DNA of 5,506 nucleotides from Bacteroidia bacterium (GTDB lineage: Bacteria; Bacteroidota; Bacteroidia; Bacteroidales; Rikenellaceae), in NCBI GenBank assembly GCA_025999315.1, contig BNXD01000077.1, positions 1 through 5,506 of the forward strand. The letters are read 5' to 3'. A program made the position numbers and the translations under genes. Position 1 is the stretch's first letter, and each line of letters starts with the position of its first letter. The notes beneath the pieces are model-generated. The model was not told the DNA's origin, did no database searches, and worked only from the letters and a program-made list of their open reading frames with translations. Positions 1-5,398 of this stretch are shown piece by piece.

Positions 1-396
1 GTCGGTTTCGGCGAGGTTCTCGATCAGACGCCGGCGGTCTCTGCAAAAAGCATCGAAGAGCCCGCCCCCGACGAGCCGATATTTTTTGTCGTGGACGATC
101 AGCCCCTGTTCCTTGGCGGCGATCCCGACATGACGTTTCGCAAATGGGTGGCCGAGAGGGTCAAATATCCCGAAGTTGCCCGTGAGACAGGCGCCCAGGG
201 GCGCGTAACGGTCTCTCTTGTGGTCGAGAAGGACGGTTCGCTGACCGTTCTGGAGGTCCGCAACACACCCCACAGTTCGCTTTCGGACGAGGTGGTCAGG
301 CTGGTGGCAATGTCGCCCCGGTGGGAGCCCGCCAAACAGCGAGGCAAGCCGGTGCGCATGATCTATCTGCTCCCCGTCGAGTTCCGGCTCAATTAG
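1..396 (+). CDS. TonB family energy transducer, C-terminal part (5' end outside window)
   Basis: The reading frame is open from the first base and ends at TAG 394-396, giving 131 residues with no beginning. Residues 1-35 are acidic and proline-containing (EEPAPDEP), like the periplasmic linker of TonB proteins. From about residue 43 there is a complete TonB C-terminal domain: FRKWVAERVKYPEVARETG, then QGRVTVSLVVEKDGSL, the helix with SLSDEVVRLVAMSPRWEPAKQRGKPV, and the closing strand LPVEFRLN. In Bacteroidota this domain reaches the TonB box of outer-membrane receptors and passes on proton-motive energy from ExbB/ExbD. The membrane anchor would lie upstream of the window, so it cannot be seen whether this is a short TonB or a fusion such as an M56 peptidase-TonB. 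GTG at base 91 is an internal valine codon, not a credible start. A strong hairpin follows the stop. The domain call is firm; the exact transport partner is unknown. Confidence 0.9.
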   Translation, partial: VGFGEVLDQTPAVSAKSIEEPAPDEPIFFVVDDQPLFLGGDPDMTFRKWVAERVKYPEVARETGAQGRVTVSLVVEKDGSLTVLEVRNTPHSSLSDEVVRLVAMSPRWEPAKQRGKPVRMIYLLPVEFRLN

Positions 397-435
397 AAAT
401 TGACGTATCCCGCCAGGCAGGGAGAGGCCATATTG

Positions 436-471
436 AACGAGGGCTGTTTTGAGACCAAAACAGCCCTCGTT
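436..471 (+). terminator. Hairpin terminator after the tonB-like gene
   Basis: A perfect 15-bp inverted repeat (436-450 pairing with 457-471) encloses a 6-base loop (451-456), starting 40 bases after the stop codon. The stem has a GC core (cgagggctg) and A/T ends, so the transcript ends in a short run of U at the stem's foot and lacks a long U-tract after it. The symmetrical ends allow it to work in both directions. It has the usual look of an intrinsic terminator; termination itself is inferred. Confidence 0.75.
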
Positions 472-496
472 TGCAGATAAAGTTGTTGCGGTTAAA

Positions 497-740
497 AAAC
501 GTTCGTTTGAATATAGTCAAGTCAAAGTTAGGCTCTGACTGTTTTGCAGTCGCGAAGCCAAGGCCGCATTGGCGGGCAAACTCGATGGCGCTCGGCTTGG
601 CGTTTGCGGCCCGCAGACGGCGGTGGGCTGCCGACTTTGCTCTCGCAAGGCCGAACGACATGCAACGGTTTGCTTTGACCTTGAGTTTGGTTCATCTATC
701 AACGTCTACTGAGTCCGCTACGCGCGGGGTGGTTACTTTT
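497..740 (-). repeat. Dispersed intergenic repeat, left copy (minus orientation), no gene seen in 472-768
   Basis: This gene-free stretch shares three blocks, in the same order but inverted, with the region before hflX. The blocks are 731-740 against 2662-2671 (10 bp exact), 584-600 against 2680-2696 (17 bp exact, with the next six bases also matching after a 3-base gap), and 497-508 against 3028-3039 (12 bp exact). Bases 569-580 on the minus strand also match tttgcccgccaa of the 91-bp repeat units. Small hairpins are visible (gactg/cagtc at 537-551; gccaa/ttggc at 557-573). Reading frames across it on both strands give low-complexity, arginine- and alanine-rich products without domains, so I call it non-coding. 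The family identity and true ends are not known. Confidence 0.55.
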
Positions 741-754
741 TGAATCGGATGGAT

Positions 755-761
755 GGGGAGG
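755..761 (+). promoter_or_regulatory. Purine-rich ribosome binding site supporting the TTG start at 769
   Basis: GGGGAGG ends 7 bases before TTG 769, which is good Shine-Dalgarno spacing. The other complete genes here have A-rich or plain leaders instead, so a clear site is unusual for this window. It is the main argument for the TTG start, because the frame upstream holds no ATG or GTG. Confidence 0.4.
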
Positions 762-768
762 ATGGGAC

Positions 769-1020
769 TTGGTTAATGAAAATGGAGATACATTCCCGAT
801 CCCTGGCGATTTATTGGAACCTTCGGATATGGATTGGGATGCGATGTACGATTTTCTAAATTTGGGTAGTAATCCAGGGGAGGGGGAGGATCCGGGCGAT
901 GTTGGCATCACCATCTCAATACGTTGTGGATATTGTAAAAATATCGCTTGGATCGGGGACATTGAGGATATGCCAGATGCGTTCAGTTGTCCTTATTGTG
1001 GGAAAATTGTGTATTGGTAA
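769..1020 (+). CDS. Small acidic zinc-ribbon-like protein, function unknown
   Basis: An 83-residue protein from a TTG start; I do not recognise the family. Residues 1-48 are strongly acidic and rich in D, E, P and G (for example SDMDWDAMYDF at 19-29, GEGEDPGD at 37-44). Residues 53-77 carry two cysteine pairs, C53-x2-C56 and C74-x2-C77 (RCGYC ... CPYCG), the ligand pattern of a small zinc ribbon; the protein ends three residues after the last strand, KIVYW. No signal peptide or membrane segment is seen, so it is probably cytoplasmic. The frame stays open upstream to base 685 without an ATG or GTG, so the start is either this TTG (supported by GGGGAGG at 755-761), the ATG at 829 (63 residues), or a lost upstream start. 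The next gene begins 10 bases after the stop, so the two are probably co-transcribed. The DNA is AT-richer than hflX. The cysteine pattern makes real coding likely; the role is unknown. Confidence 0.65.
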   Translation: MVNENGDTFPIPGDLLEPSDMDWDAMYDFLNLGSNPGEGEDPGDVGITISIRCGYCKNIAWIGDIEDMPDAFSCPYCGKIVYW

Positions 1021-1030
1021 ATCTGATGCC

Positions 1031-2392
1031 ATGAAAACCAGGCTATGTTTGATGGTTATGTTTGCTCTCTGGGGAAACATAAAGGGTTTGTCCGGCAATT
1101 CTACGGATACAGGATCGGATTCGGATCATCCGACAATGGCATTGACCTTGTCCTCTATTCCTTTGTGGGTTTCGGAAAACATACGGTTTCCCGAAGAGGC
1201 TTACCGCTACGGGATCGTCGGAACGGAGAGGGTATGCATTAGTGTGTCCTGGGATGGCAAAGCATTTATAACCAACCCACTGAATGCACTATGCCCTGCA
1301 TATGAGGATGAAATCAAGCGAGTAGTGGGAAGCATGCCTGAGTGTGTGCCTCCCGTGATGGCTGATCCCAGGTATGTTTTTGTCTCATTGGAAATCGATT
1401 TTACCAAACTCGCTAATCCCGATTCGTTGGCAAACTTGAGAGTGATAGATCAATGGGCCCCGCCAACCAACGACTATCGCGGACACCAGGACTATCTTAA
1501 CAGTCGAGAAGATTTGCTGGAGCAAGTTTATTCTTCTCTTAAAGTTCCAGCCGAATGGAATGAAAAAGCGGACACGGTGCACATAAGTTATACGGTGGCA
1601 GTAGATGGGAAACTCCGCAACATCAGCGTTACGCAATGTGAAGACCCCTTTATGGTTAAACAAATCGAACGAGCATTAGGCAAAGCCCGTAAATGGACAC
1701 CTGCCCGGACAAGGGATTCGGAGGTTTTTGCCGTTACAGTTCATGATCGAATTATTGTAGCTGCCGACCCTTCCGGGCGCAAAAAGCCTTATGTCAAGTA
1801 TGTGGACAAAGAGTGCCAAAACTCGACTAACCCGCCCCTCAATCCTGATCAGGTCATTGTTAATCCTGAATTTAGGGCCAGAATAGATTTGGGCAAAGCA
1901 TTCCCGGGCAAGGTTACAGAGTTTTACTTCAAATCCAACCCGGATCGCAAAGCAAGTTTCGGTGCCATTTTCATTATTGAAAAAGACGGATCGGCGAGCA
2001 ATATTTTGGTTTATAATGCGCCTGATTCGGTATCTATGAGGGAATTACAGAGTGAGATTTCCCGGTATTCCTATTGGACTCCGGCGCGTCAAGGTGGTGT
2101 TGCGGTAAGGAGTGTTTATGCATTTGATGTCACCAGAAAAATGCGAAAGGATGCCGTCTCTGGTACGGACTTTTCTGTTTTCGGCAAATACTACCTCGAT
2201 AACATTGCCAGTCACAGCAAGAGAGATAATTATTACACATCCCCTGATGGTAAACTTATAATGACGTACCCCATAAACTCTTCCGGTAATTTCGACAATG
2301 GATACGTTCGTAGAATTGATGGGCGGTATCCTTCTACTCAAAAGCAGAAGAACCGTTTATTACGCCAGGCCTATAAAAATTATACGAATTGA
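1031..2392 (+). CDS. Exported protein with three TonB-C-like domains
   Basis: A 453-residue protein. ATG 1031 is chosen because it starts a signal-like N-terminus: charged MKTR, then the hydrophobic LCLMVMFALWG; the open frame back to 899 would bury this and overlap the upstream gene. Three segments resemble the TonB C-terminal fold. Segment 1, about 42-125, has WVSENIRFPEEAYRYGIVGT and then ISVSWDGKA. Segment 2, about 160-243, has VHISYTVAVDGKLRNISV and then ARKWTPARTRD. Segment 3, about 286-368, has GAIFIIEKDGSASNILVYN and then YWTPARQGGVAVRSVYAFDV. Each shows the strand-DG-strand, helix, WTPA-type order; 2 and 3 are more divergent at their starts. Residues 370-453 form a polar, Tyr/Lys/Arg-rich tail I cannot place. 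The protein is likely periplasmic or anchored by its N-terminus. It may bind TonB-type partners or receptors, but no proline-rich spanning linker is present, so ordinary energy transduction is doubtful. The gene follows the zinc-ribbon gene by 10 bases and is AT-rich. Confidence 0.85.
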   Translation: MKTRLCLMVMFALWGNIKGLSGNSTDTGSDSDHPTMALTLSSIPLWVSENIRFPEEAYRYGIVGTERVCISVSWDGKAFITNPLNALCPAYEDEIKRVVGSMPECVPPVMADPRYVFVSLEIDFTKLANPDSLANLRVIDQWAPPTNDYRGHQDYLNSREDLLEQVYSSLKVPAEWNEKADTVHISYTVAVDGKLRNISVTQCEDPFMVKQIERALGKARKWTPARTRDSEVFAVTVHDRIIVAADPSGRKKPYVKYVDKECQNSTNPPLNPDQVIVNPEFRARIDLGKAFPGKVTEFYFKSNPDRKASFGAIFIIEKDGSASNILVYNAPDSVSMRELQSEISRYSYWTPARQGGVAVRSVYAFDVTRKMRKDAVSGTDFSVFGKYYLDNIASHSKRDNYYTSPDGKLIMTYPINSSGNFDNGYVRRIDGRYPSTQKQKNRLLRQAYKNYTN

Positions 2393-2397
2393 ACTTA

Positions 2398-2439
2398 CTG
2401 CCATGCGGAGGTGGCGCAAAATGTACCACCTCCCGGCAG
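2398..2439 (+). terminator. Hairpin after the triple TonB-C gene
   Basis: Starting five bases past the stop codon, ggaggtgg (2407-2414) pairs with ccacctcc (2426-2433) around an 11-base loop. An outer ctgcc/ggcag pair (2398-2402 with 2435-2439) adds to the stem across a small internal loop. There is no T-run after it, so it may be a weak terminator or a 3'-end stabilising structure rather than a classic intrinsic terminator. Confidence 0.45.
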
Positions 2440-2545
2440 CAGCCAGCACTCTAAATGCCGTATCGCACAGAGTCAATAAGAGTATCAAAAGTTACTACAA
2501 TCGCGGCAGTATCGGTAACACATCACAAAGACGATAATCCAGTTT

Positions 2546-2662
2546 ATGCTAAAGGTTAATGACATTTCTGGGGCCATAGCCACTGCCGACATAGTTATCA
2601 CTGGATACTTACTTTGTGGAGCAGTCAATGCTATGATTGTTGCACATGTTCATTTTTTATGA
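2546..2662 (+). CDS. Doubtful 38-residue hydrophobic ORF
   Basis: ATG 2546 to TGA 2660-2662 encodes 38 residues. After a polar start (MLKVND) almost the whole length is hydrophobic (ISGAIATADIVITGYLLCG, then AVNAMIVAHVHFL), as in a one-pass membrane peptide. No Shine-Dalgarno sequence or neighbour supports it, and the stop lies inside the start of the dispersed repeat (gaaaagtaacc). It could be a small membrane protein, a remnant of a longer gene cut off by the repeat, or chance. Bases 2440-2545 before it show nothing I can name apart from a weak gttac/gtaac inverted pair. Confidence 0.2.
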   Translation: MLKVNDISGAIATADIVITGYLLCGAVNAMIVAHVHFL

Positions 2663-2727
2663 AAAGTAACCAAACGACGCCAAGCCGAGCGCCATCCGAG
2701 CTTGCTCGGAAATGGCCGAGGCGCGAA
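2662..2727 (+). repeat. Dispersed intergenic repeat, right copy (plus orientation)
   Basis: Bases 2662-2696 match the left copy in inverted orientation (10-bp and 17-bp exact blocks; see 497-740). They run straight into a strong hairpin: gccat-ccgagc (2691-2701), a TT loop, gctcgg (2704-2709), a two-base bulge, then atggc (2712-2716). Such a long stem with a tiny loop is typical of REP-like bacterial intergenic palindromes. No transposase is present, so if it is mobile it is moved in trans. The assignment to a repeat family rests only on the two copies seen here. Confidence 0.5.
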
Positions 2728-2909
2728 TCGACGAAAGAGTGAGGGCAGAGGCGAGCTTGCTCGAACTCTCTGCCGAACGACAAGGAGAAAGGCGGGCGTC
2801 TCTTTGCCCGCCAACTTCTCGACGAAAGAGTGAGGGCAGAGGCGAGCTTGCTCGAACTCTCTGCCGAACGACAAGGAGAAAGGCGGGCGTCTCTTTGCCC
2901 GCCAACTTC
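2728..2909 (+). repeat. Perfect 91-bp tandem duplication with internal hairpins
   Basis: Bases 2728-2818 and 2819-2909 are identical over all 91 positions and directly abut. Each unit has two stem-loops. The first is a nested one (ggcagag 2744-2750 with ctctgcc 2768-2774, enclosing cgagc-tt-gctcg). The second is ggcgggc (2791-2797) with gcccgcc (2806-2812) around an 8-base loop. The second unit repeats both at +91. Zero divergence points to a recent duplication or ongoing slippage or gene conversion. Reading frames running through it on both strands are by-products of the repeat. There are no unique spacers, so it is not a CRISPR array. Confidence 0.92.
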
Positions 2910-2941
2910 GGAGTAAGGCGAGCGTCTTTCTGCGAGCCAAC
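2910..2941 (+). repeat. Decayed partial third copy of the 91-bp unit
   Basis: The sequence ggagtaaggcgagcgtcttt and the following tgcgagccaac line up without gaps to the end of the 91-bp unit (ggagaaaggcgggcgtctct, then ttgcccgccaac), differing at a handful of bases. The changes spoil the 7-bp stem found in the intact units. It suggests the array is older than the exact duplication beside it. Confidence 0.55.
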
Positions 2942-2954
2942 AACACCTGGCTGT

Positions 2955-2997
2955 TCGCCTCGCTCAATGCCGGGGTTACTTCGCCCCTGCGAGGCGA
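2955..2997 (+). other. Nested stem-loop upstream of hflX
   Basis: A 9-bp perfect outer stem (tcgcctcgc 2955-2963 with gcgaggcga 2989-2997) encloses an inner gggg/cccc stem (2972-2975 with 2984-2987). It ends 66 bases before the hflX start codon. It may be the last element of the repeat region, a terminator-like block against transcription from upstream, or, if hflX transcription starts before it, a leader structure. No U-tract follows. Confidence 0.5.
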
Positions 2998-3016
2998 TAG
3001 AGGGATTTACCTTAAA

Positions 3017-3045
3017 TTGATTATAAAAAACGAACGTTTAATTGC
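3017..3045 (+). promoter_or_regulatory. Possible hflX promoter (Bacteroidota type)
   Basis: The 60 bases before hflX are the AT-richest part of this intergenic region. TTG at 3017-3019 and TAATTGC at 3039-3045 are spaced about 19 bases apart, loosely fitting the Bacteroidota -33 TTTG and -7 TAnnTTTG pattern, with the -7 box imperfect. This is a guess from position and composition only. Confidence 0.25.
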
Positions 3046-3063
3046 ACAACGGGTAAAGATCAT

Positions 3064-4254
3064 ATGTCTGAAATCACAACCATATCGCAGCAGCAGGCGT
3101 TGCTGGTGGCCGTAGTGCGCGACGGACAGGATCCGCGGCAGGTCGACGACTACCTCGACGAGCTGGAGTTTCTGGCCGAGACAGCCGGCATACTGAGCGT
3201 GGGGCGCATCACTCAGCGTCTCGGCCAGCCCAATCCGCGCATATACGTCGGCCCCGGCAAGCTGGAGGAGATCGCCGCCGCCGCCCGCGAGAGGCAGGTC
3301 GACCTTGTGATATTCGACGACGAGCTCTCGCCTTCGCAGACGCGCAACATCACCCGCGAGTTGCCCGTGGCTATCATCGACCGCACCAAACTGATACTCG
3401 ACATCTTTCTTCGGCGGGCCACCACCGCCTACGCCAAGACGCAGGTCGAGCTGGCCAACTGCCAGTACATGCTTCCGCGGCTGACCGGCATGTGGACGCA
3501 CCTCGAGCGTCAGAGGGGCGGCACCGGTACGCGCGGTGGCGCCGGCGAGCGTGAGATCGAGACCGACCGGCGCACCATCCGCAACCGTATAAGCCTGTTG
3601 AAGGAGGAGCTGGTGCGCATCGACCGTCAGATGGCCACCCAGAGGGGCAATCGCGGCAGTCTGGTGCGCGTCTCGCTGGTGGGTTACACCAACGTGGGCA
3701 AGTCGACGCTGATGAACCTGCTGAGCAAGAGCGAAGTGCTGGCCGAGAACAAGCTCTTCGCCACCCTCGACACCACGGTGCGCAAGGTGGTGCTCGACAA
3801 CCTGCCGTTCCTGCTGGCCGACACGGTGGGTTTCATCCGCAAGTTGCCTCACCAGTTGGTCGAATCGTTCAAATCGACACTGGACGAGGTGCGCGAGGCC
3901 GATCTGCTGCTGCATGTGGTCGACATATCGCACCCGGGTTTCGAGGAGCAGATAGCGGTGGTCGAGCAGACCCTCGCCGAGATCGGAGCGGGCGACAAAC
4001 CCGTCTATCTCGTGTTCAACAAGATCGACAGCTACAAATTCGTCGAGAAAGAGGCGGACGACCTGAGCGAACCCACGCGCGAGAACATCCCGCTTGCCGA
4101 GATGGAGCGCAGCTGGACGACCCGCAGCAAAACCCCGGCCATATTCATCTCGGCCCGCCAGCGTACGGGCATCGACCGCCTGCGCCGCGAGCTCTACCAC
4201 ATGGTACGCGAGATACACGAAGGCCGCTATCCGTTCAACAATTTTCTCTATTGA
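3064..4254 (+). CDS. hflX: GTPase HflX
   Basis: A complete 396-residue HflX of the Obg-HflX superfamily, a cytoplasmic GTPase that binds the 50S subunit and splits stalled or stressed ribosomes. Residues 1-150 are the HflX N-terminal domain with the typical YVGPGKLEEI (61-70) and VIFDDELSPSQTRN (92-105). A glycine/arginine-rich joint (151-170, RGGTGTRGGAGEREIETDRR) leads into a coiled-coil-like helix (171-195). The GTPase domain has all motifs: G1 GYTNVGKST (207-215), the switch I region with TLDTT (234-238), G3 DTVGF (263-267), G4 NKID (319-322) and G5 SAR (373-375). Only a short tail follows, so the length is normal for Bacteroidota and nothing is missing. ATG 3064 fits the family start; the leader is A-rich without a clear Shine-Dalgarno sequence. 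It is preceded by the repeat region and followed by a 355-base gap, so it is probably a single-gene unit. Codons are strongly GC-rich. Confidence 0.97.
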   Translation: MSEITTISQQQALLVAVVRDGQDPRQVDDYLDELEFLAETAGILSVGRITQRLGQPNPRIYVGPGKLEEIAAAARERQVDLVIFDDELSPSQTRNITRELPVAIIDRTKLILDIFLRRATTAYAKTQVELANCQYMLPRLTGMWTHLERQRGGTGTRGGAGEREIETDRRTIRNRISLLKEELVRIDRQMATQRGNRGSLVRVSLVGYTNVGKSTLMNLLSKSEVLAENKLFATLDTTVRKVVLDNLPFLLADTVGFIRKLPHQLVESFKSTLDEVREADLLLHVVDISHPGFEEQIAVVEQTLAEIGAGDKPVYLVFNKIDSYKFVEKEADDLSEPTRENIPLAEMERSWTTRSKTPAIFISARQRTGIDRLRRELYHMVREIHEGRYPFNNFLY

Positions 4255-4609
4255 CGGCGGTTGGGGGGTTTATTTTTTGGCATTCCGGTCGAGGACCGAT
4301 GGTGAACGTCTGTTTTCGAGTAAAAGGCACTTGCGTTCCCGTTGCCTTGTGGGCTTTCCCCTCTTTGCGAGGTCCTGGTCCGCAAACAGCCTGCAGCTCC
4401 CACTTCGTTCGCAGGGAAGACTGTTGGTGCATTTTGTTGCGGCTCGCAGAGCCGCGCAGCCCGGAGCCACCCGGCGCGCAGGGCTGCCAAATGGTCCTCG
4501 CCTGCAGCTTCGGCGGCAGTCCTGCGCTGGCTCCAGGCCGCAATTGCCTGCCCGTGTTGGGCTCAAGACGTTGAAAGTAAAGATAAAAACACGAAAAAGA
4601 ATTGATTAT
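4255..4609 (+). other. Gene-free, structured intergenic region between hflX and upp
   Basis: No reading frame here looks real: the frames give Cys/Arg/Pro-rich products without domains. It starts with a G-run and T-run (ggggggtttatttttt), then a small hairpin cggtc/gaccg (4287-4299). Next are tttgcg/cgcaaa (4364-4369 with 4381-4386) and a 7-bp GC stem gcggctc-gca-gagccgc (4439-4455). Immediately after it is another 7-bp stem, gcagccc/gggctgc (4456-4462 with 4481-4487). The last 40 bases turn A-rich and form the upp leader; a promoter must lie here but I see no convincing box. The region resembles the other GC-rich spacers in this window in style, though I found no long exact match to them. 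Confidence 0.5.
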
Positions 4610-5260
4610 ATGACCATTACACTTGAAAAAGAGAAGACCGTTTTGAACACGTTCATTGCCGAGTTGCGCGATCACGACATCCAGAAGGACAGTATGCGTT
4701 TTCGTCGCAACCTGGAGCGTGCGGGCGAGATCATGGCTTATGAGTTGAGCCGCAAGTTGAACTATGTGCAGCGACAGGTCGAGACCCCGTTGGGGATGGC
4801 CGAGATGTGGCTGCCCGAAGAGAAGATCGTGATCGTCTCTATCCTCAGGGCCGGAGTGCCGTTCCATCAGGGCTTTCTCAACTTTTTCGATCGCGCCGAG
4901 AGCGGATTCGTCTCGGCCTATCGCAAGTATGGCAAGGACGGCGCCTTCAAGGTCAAGGTCGAGTATATCTCGTGCAGCGACCTTACGGACAAGACGCTGA
5001 TCCTCGTCGATCCGATGCTGGCTACGGGCACCTCGCTGGTGCTGACCTATAACGCTCTGGTCGAGCACAACGGACAGCCCAAGACCACGCACGTCGCTGC
5101 GATCGTGGCCAGCGAAGAGGGGGTGGAGTATACCCGCCGCCACATGCCAAAGAACACTACGGTGTGGTGTGGGGCTGTCGATCAGGAGCTTACCGTCAAG
5201 TCGTATATCGTTCCGGGGATCGGCGACGCCGGCGATCTGGCCTTCGGCGAGAAGCTTTAG
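4610..5260 (+). CDS. upp: Uracil phosphoribosyltransferase
   Basis: A 216-residue enzyme that joins uracil to PRPP to give UMP and pyrophosphate, the one-step uracil salvage reaction in the cytoplasm. It is a type I phosphoribosyltransferase: the substrate-side motif VSILRAGVPF (76-85), the PRPP-binding loop VDPMLATGTS (133-142), and the UPRTase-specific uracil loop IVPGIGDAGDLAFG (200-213) are all intact. Length is close to the roughly 208 residues usual for bacterial Upp. The reading frame is open far upstream into hflX, but homology begins at MTITLEKEKT, so ATG 4610 is the start; the leader before it is A-rich (aaaaagaattgattat), the common form in this phylum. The gap of 355 bases after hflX argues for its own promoter. 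No attenuator of a known type was recognised. Conserved loops make the function secure. Confidence 0.97.
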   Translation: MTITLEKEKTVLNTFIAELRDHDIQKDSMRFRRNLERAGEIMAYELSRKLNYVQRQVETPLGMAEMWLPEEKIVIVSILRAGVPFHQGFLNFFDRAESGFVSAYRKYGKDGAFKVKVEYISCSDLTDKTLILVDPMLATGTSLVLTYNALVEHNGQPKTTHVAAIVASEEGVEYTRRHMPKNTTVWCGAVDQELTVKSYIVPGIGDAGDLAFGEKL

Positions 5261-5398
5261 TGTCAACACCCTAAGGTTGTGCCCGACAGGGCGGACCCAT
5301 CGCAGTGATGTCTCGGCGAAGGCCGTCGGTCGTTCCGTTGCGCCTTTGGGCGCGAAAGCACAGCTCTTTTTACACGCCAACTTCCCGTCCCGCGCGTG
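5261..5398. other. Short spacer between upp and a convergent gene
   Basis: It holds only short stems (gccc/gggc at 5281-5292; gcgcc/ggcgc at 5340-5353) and a T5 run near 5367-5371. Bases 5375-5384 (cgccaacttc) repeat the ten bases that end each 91-bp unit (2809-2818 and 2900-2909). One of the stems may end transcription from either side, but none is a clear terminator. Confidence 0.35.

Noticed and set aside
389..743. Small ORFs of 61-90 codons on both strands between the tonB-like gene and the zinc-ribbon gene
   Set aside because: They overlap a terminator hairpin and dispersed repeat and mirror each other on opposite strands.
899..1030. Earlier start for the triple TonB-C protein
   Set aside because: It would overlap the zinc-ribbon gene for 122 bases in another frame and place a signal-like segment inside the protein; ATG 1031 gives a normal exported N-terminus.
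2728..2941. CRISPR array
   Set aside because: The units are 91 bp, directly abutting, with no unique spacers and no cas genes.
2650..3020. ORFs across the tandem repeats on both strands (82-105 codons)
   Set aside because: They exist because the 91-bp unit lacks stops in some frames; products are Arg/Ser/Ala-rich repeats without domain signals.
497..3039. Composite transposon or IS element around the 769-2392 pair
   Set aside because: The inverted blocks are short and no transposase gene or target-site duplication is visible; only an inverted repeat pair can be claimed.
3007..4218. 403-codon minus-strand ORF opposite hflX
   Set aside because: It is the complement of hflX; its His/Gln/Val-rich product has no domains, and the plus strand has all the GTPase motifs.
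4094..4609. Long N-terminal extension of the upp frame reaching into hflX
   Set aside because: Conserved UPRTase sequence starts at the ATG at 4610; the extension overlaps hflX and crosses a repeat-like spacer with low-complexity translation.
4235..5380. 381-codon minus-strand ORF over the spacer and upp
   Set aside because: It is a shadow of upp in GC-rich DNA, with no recognisable domain.
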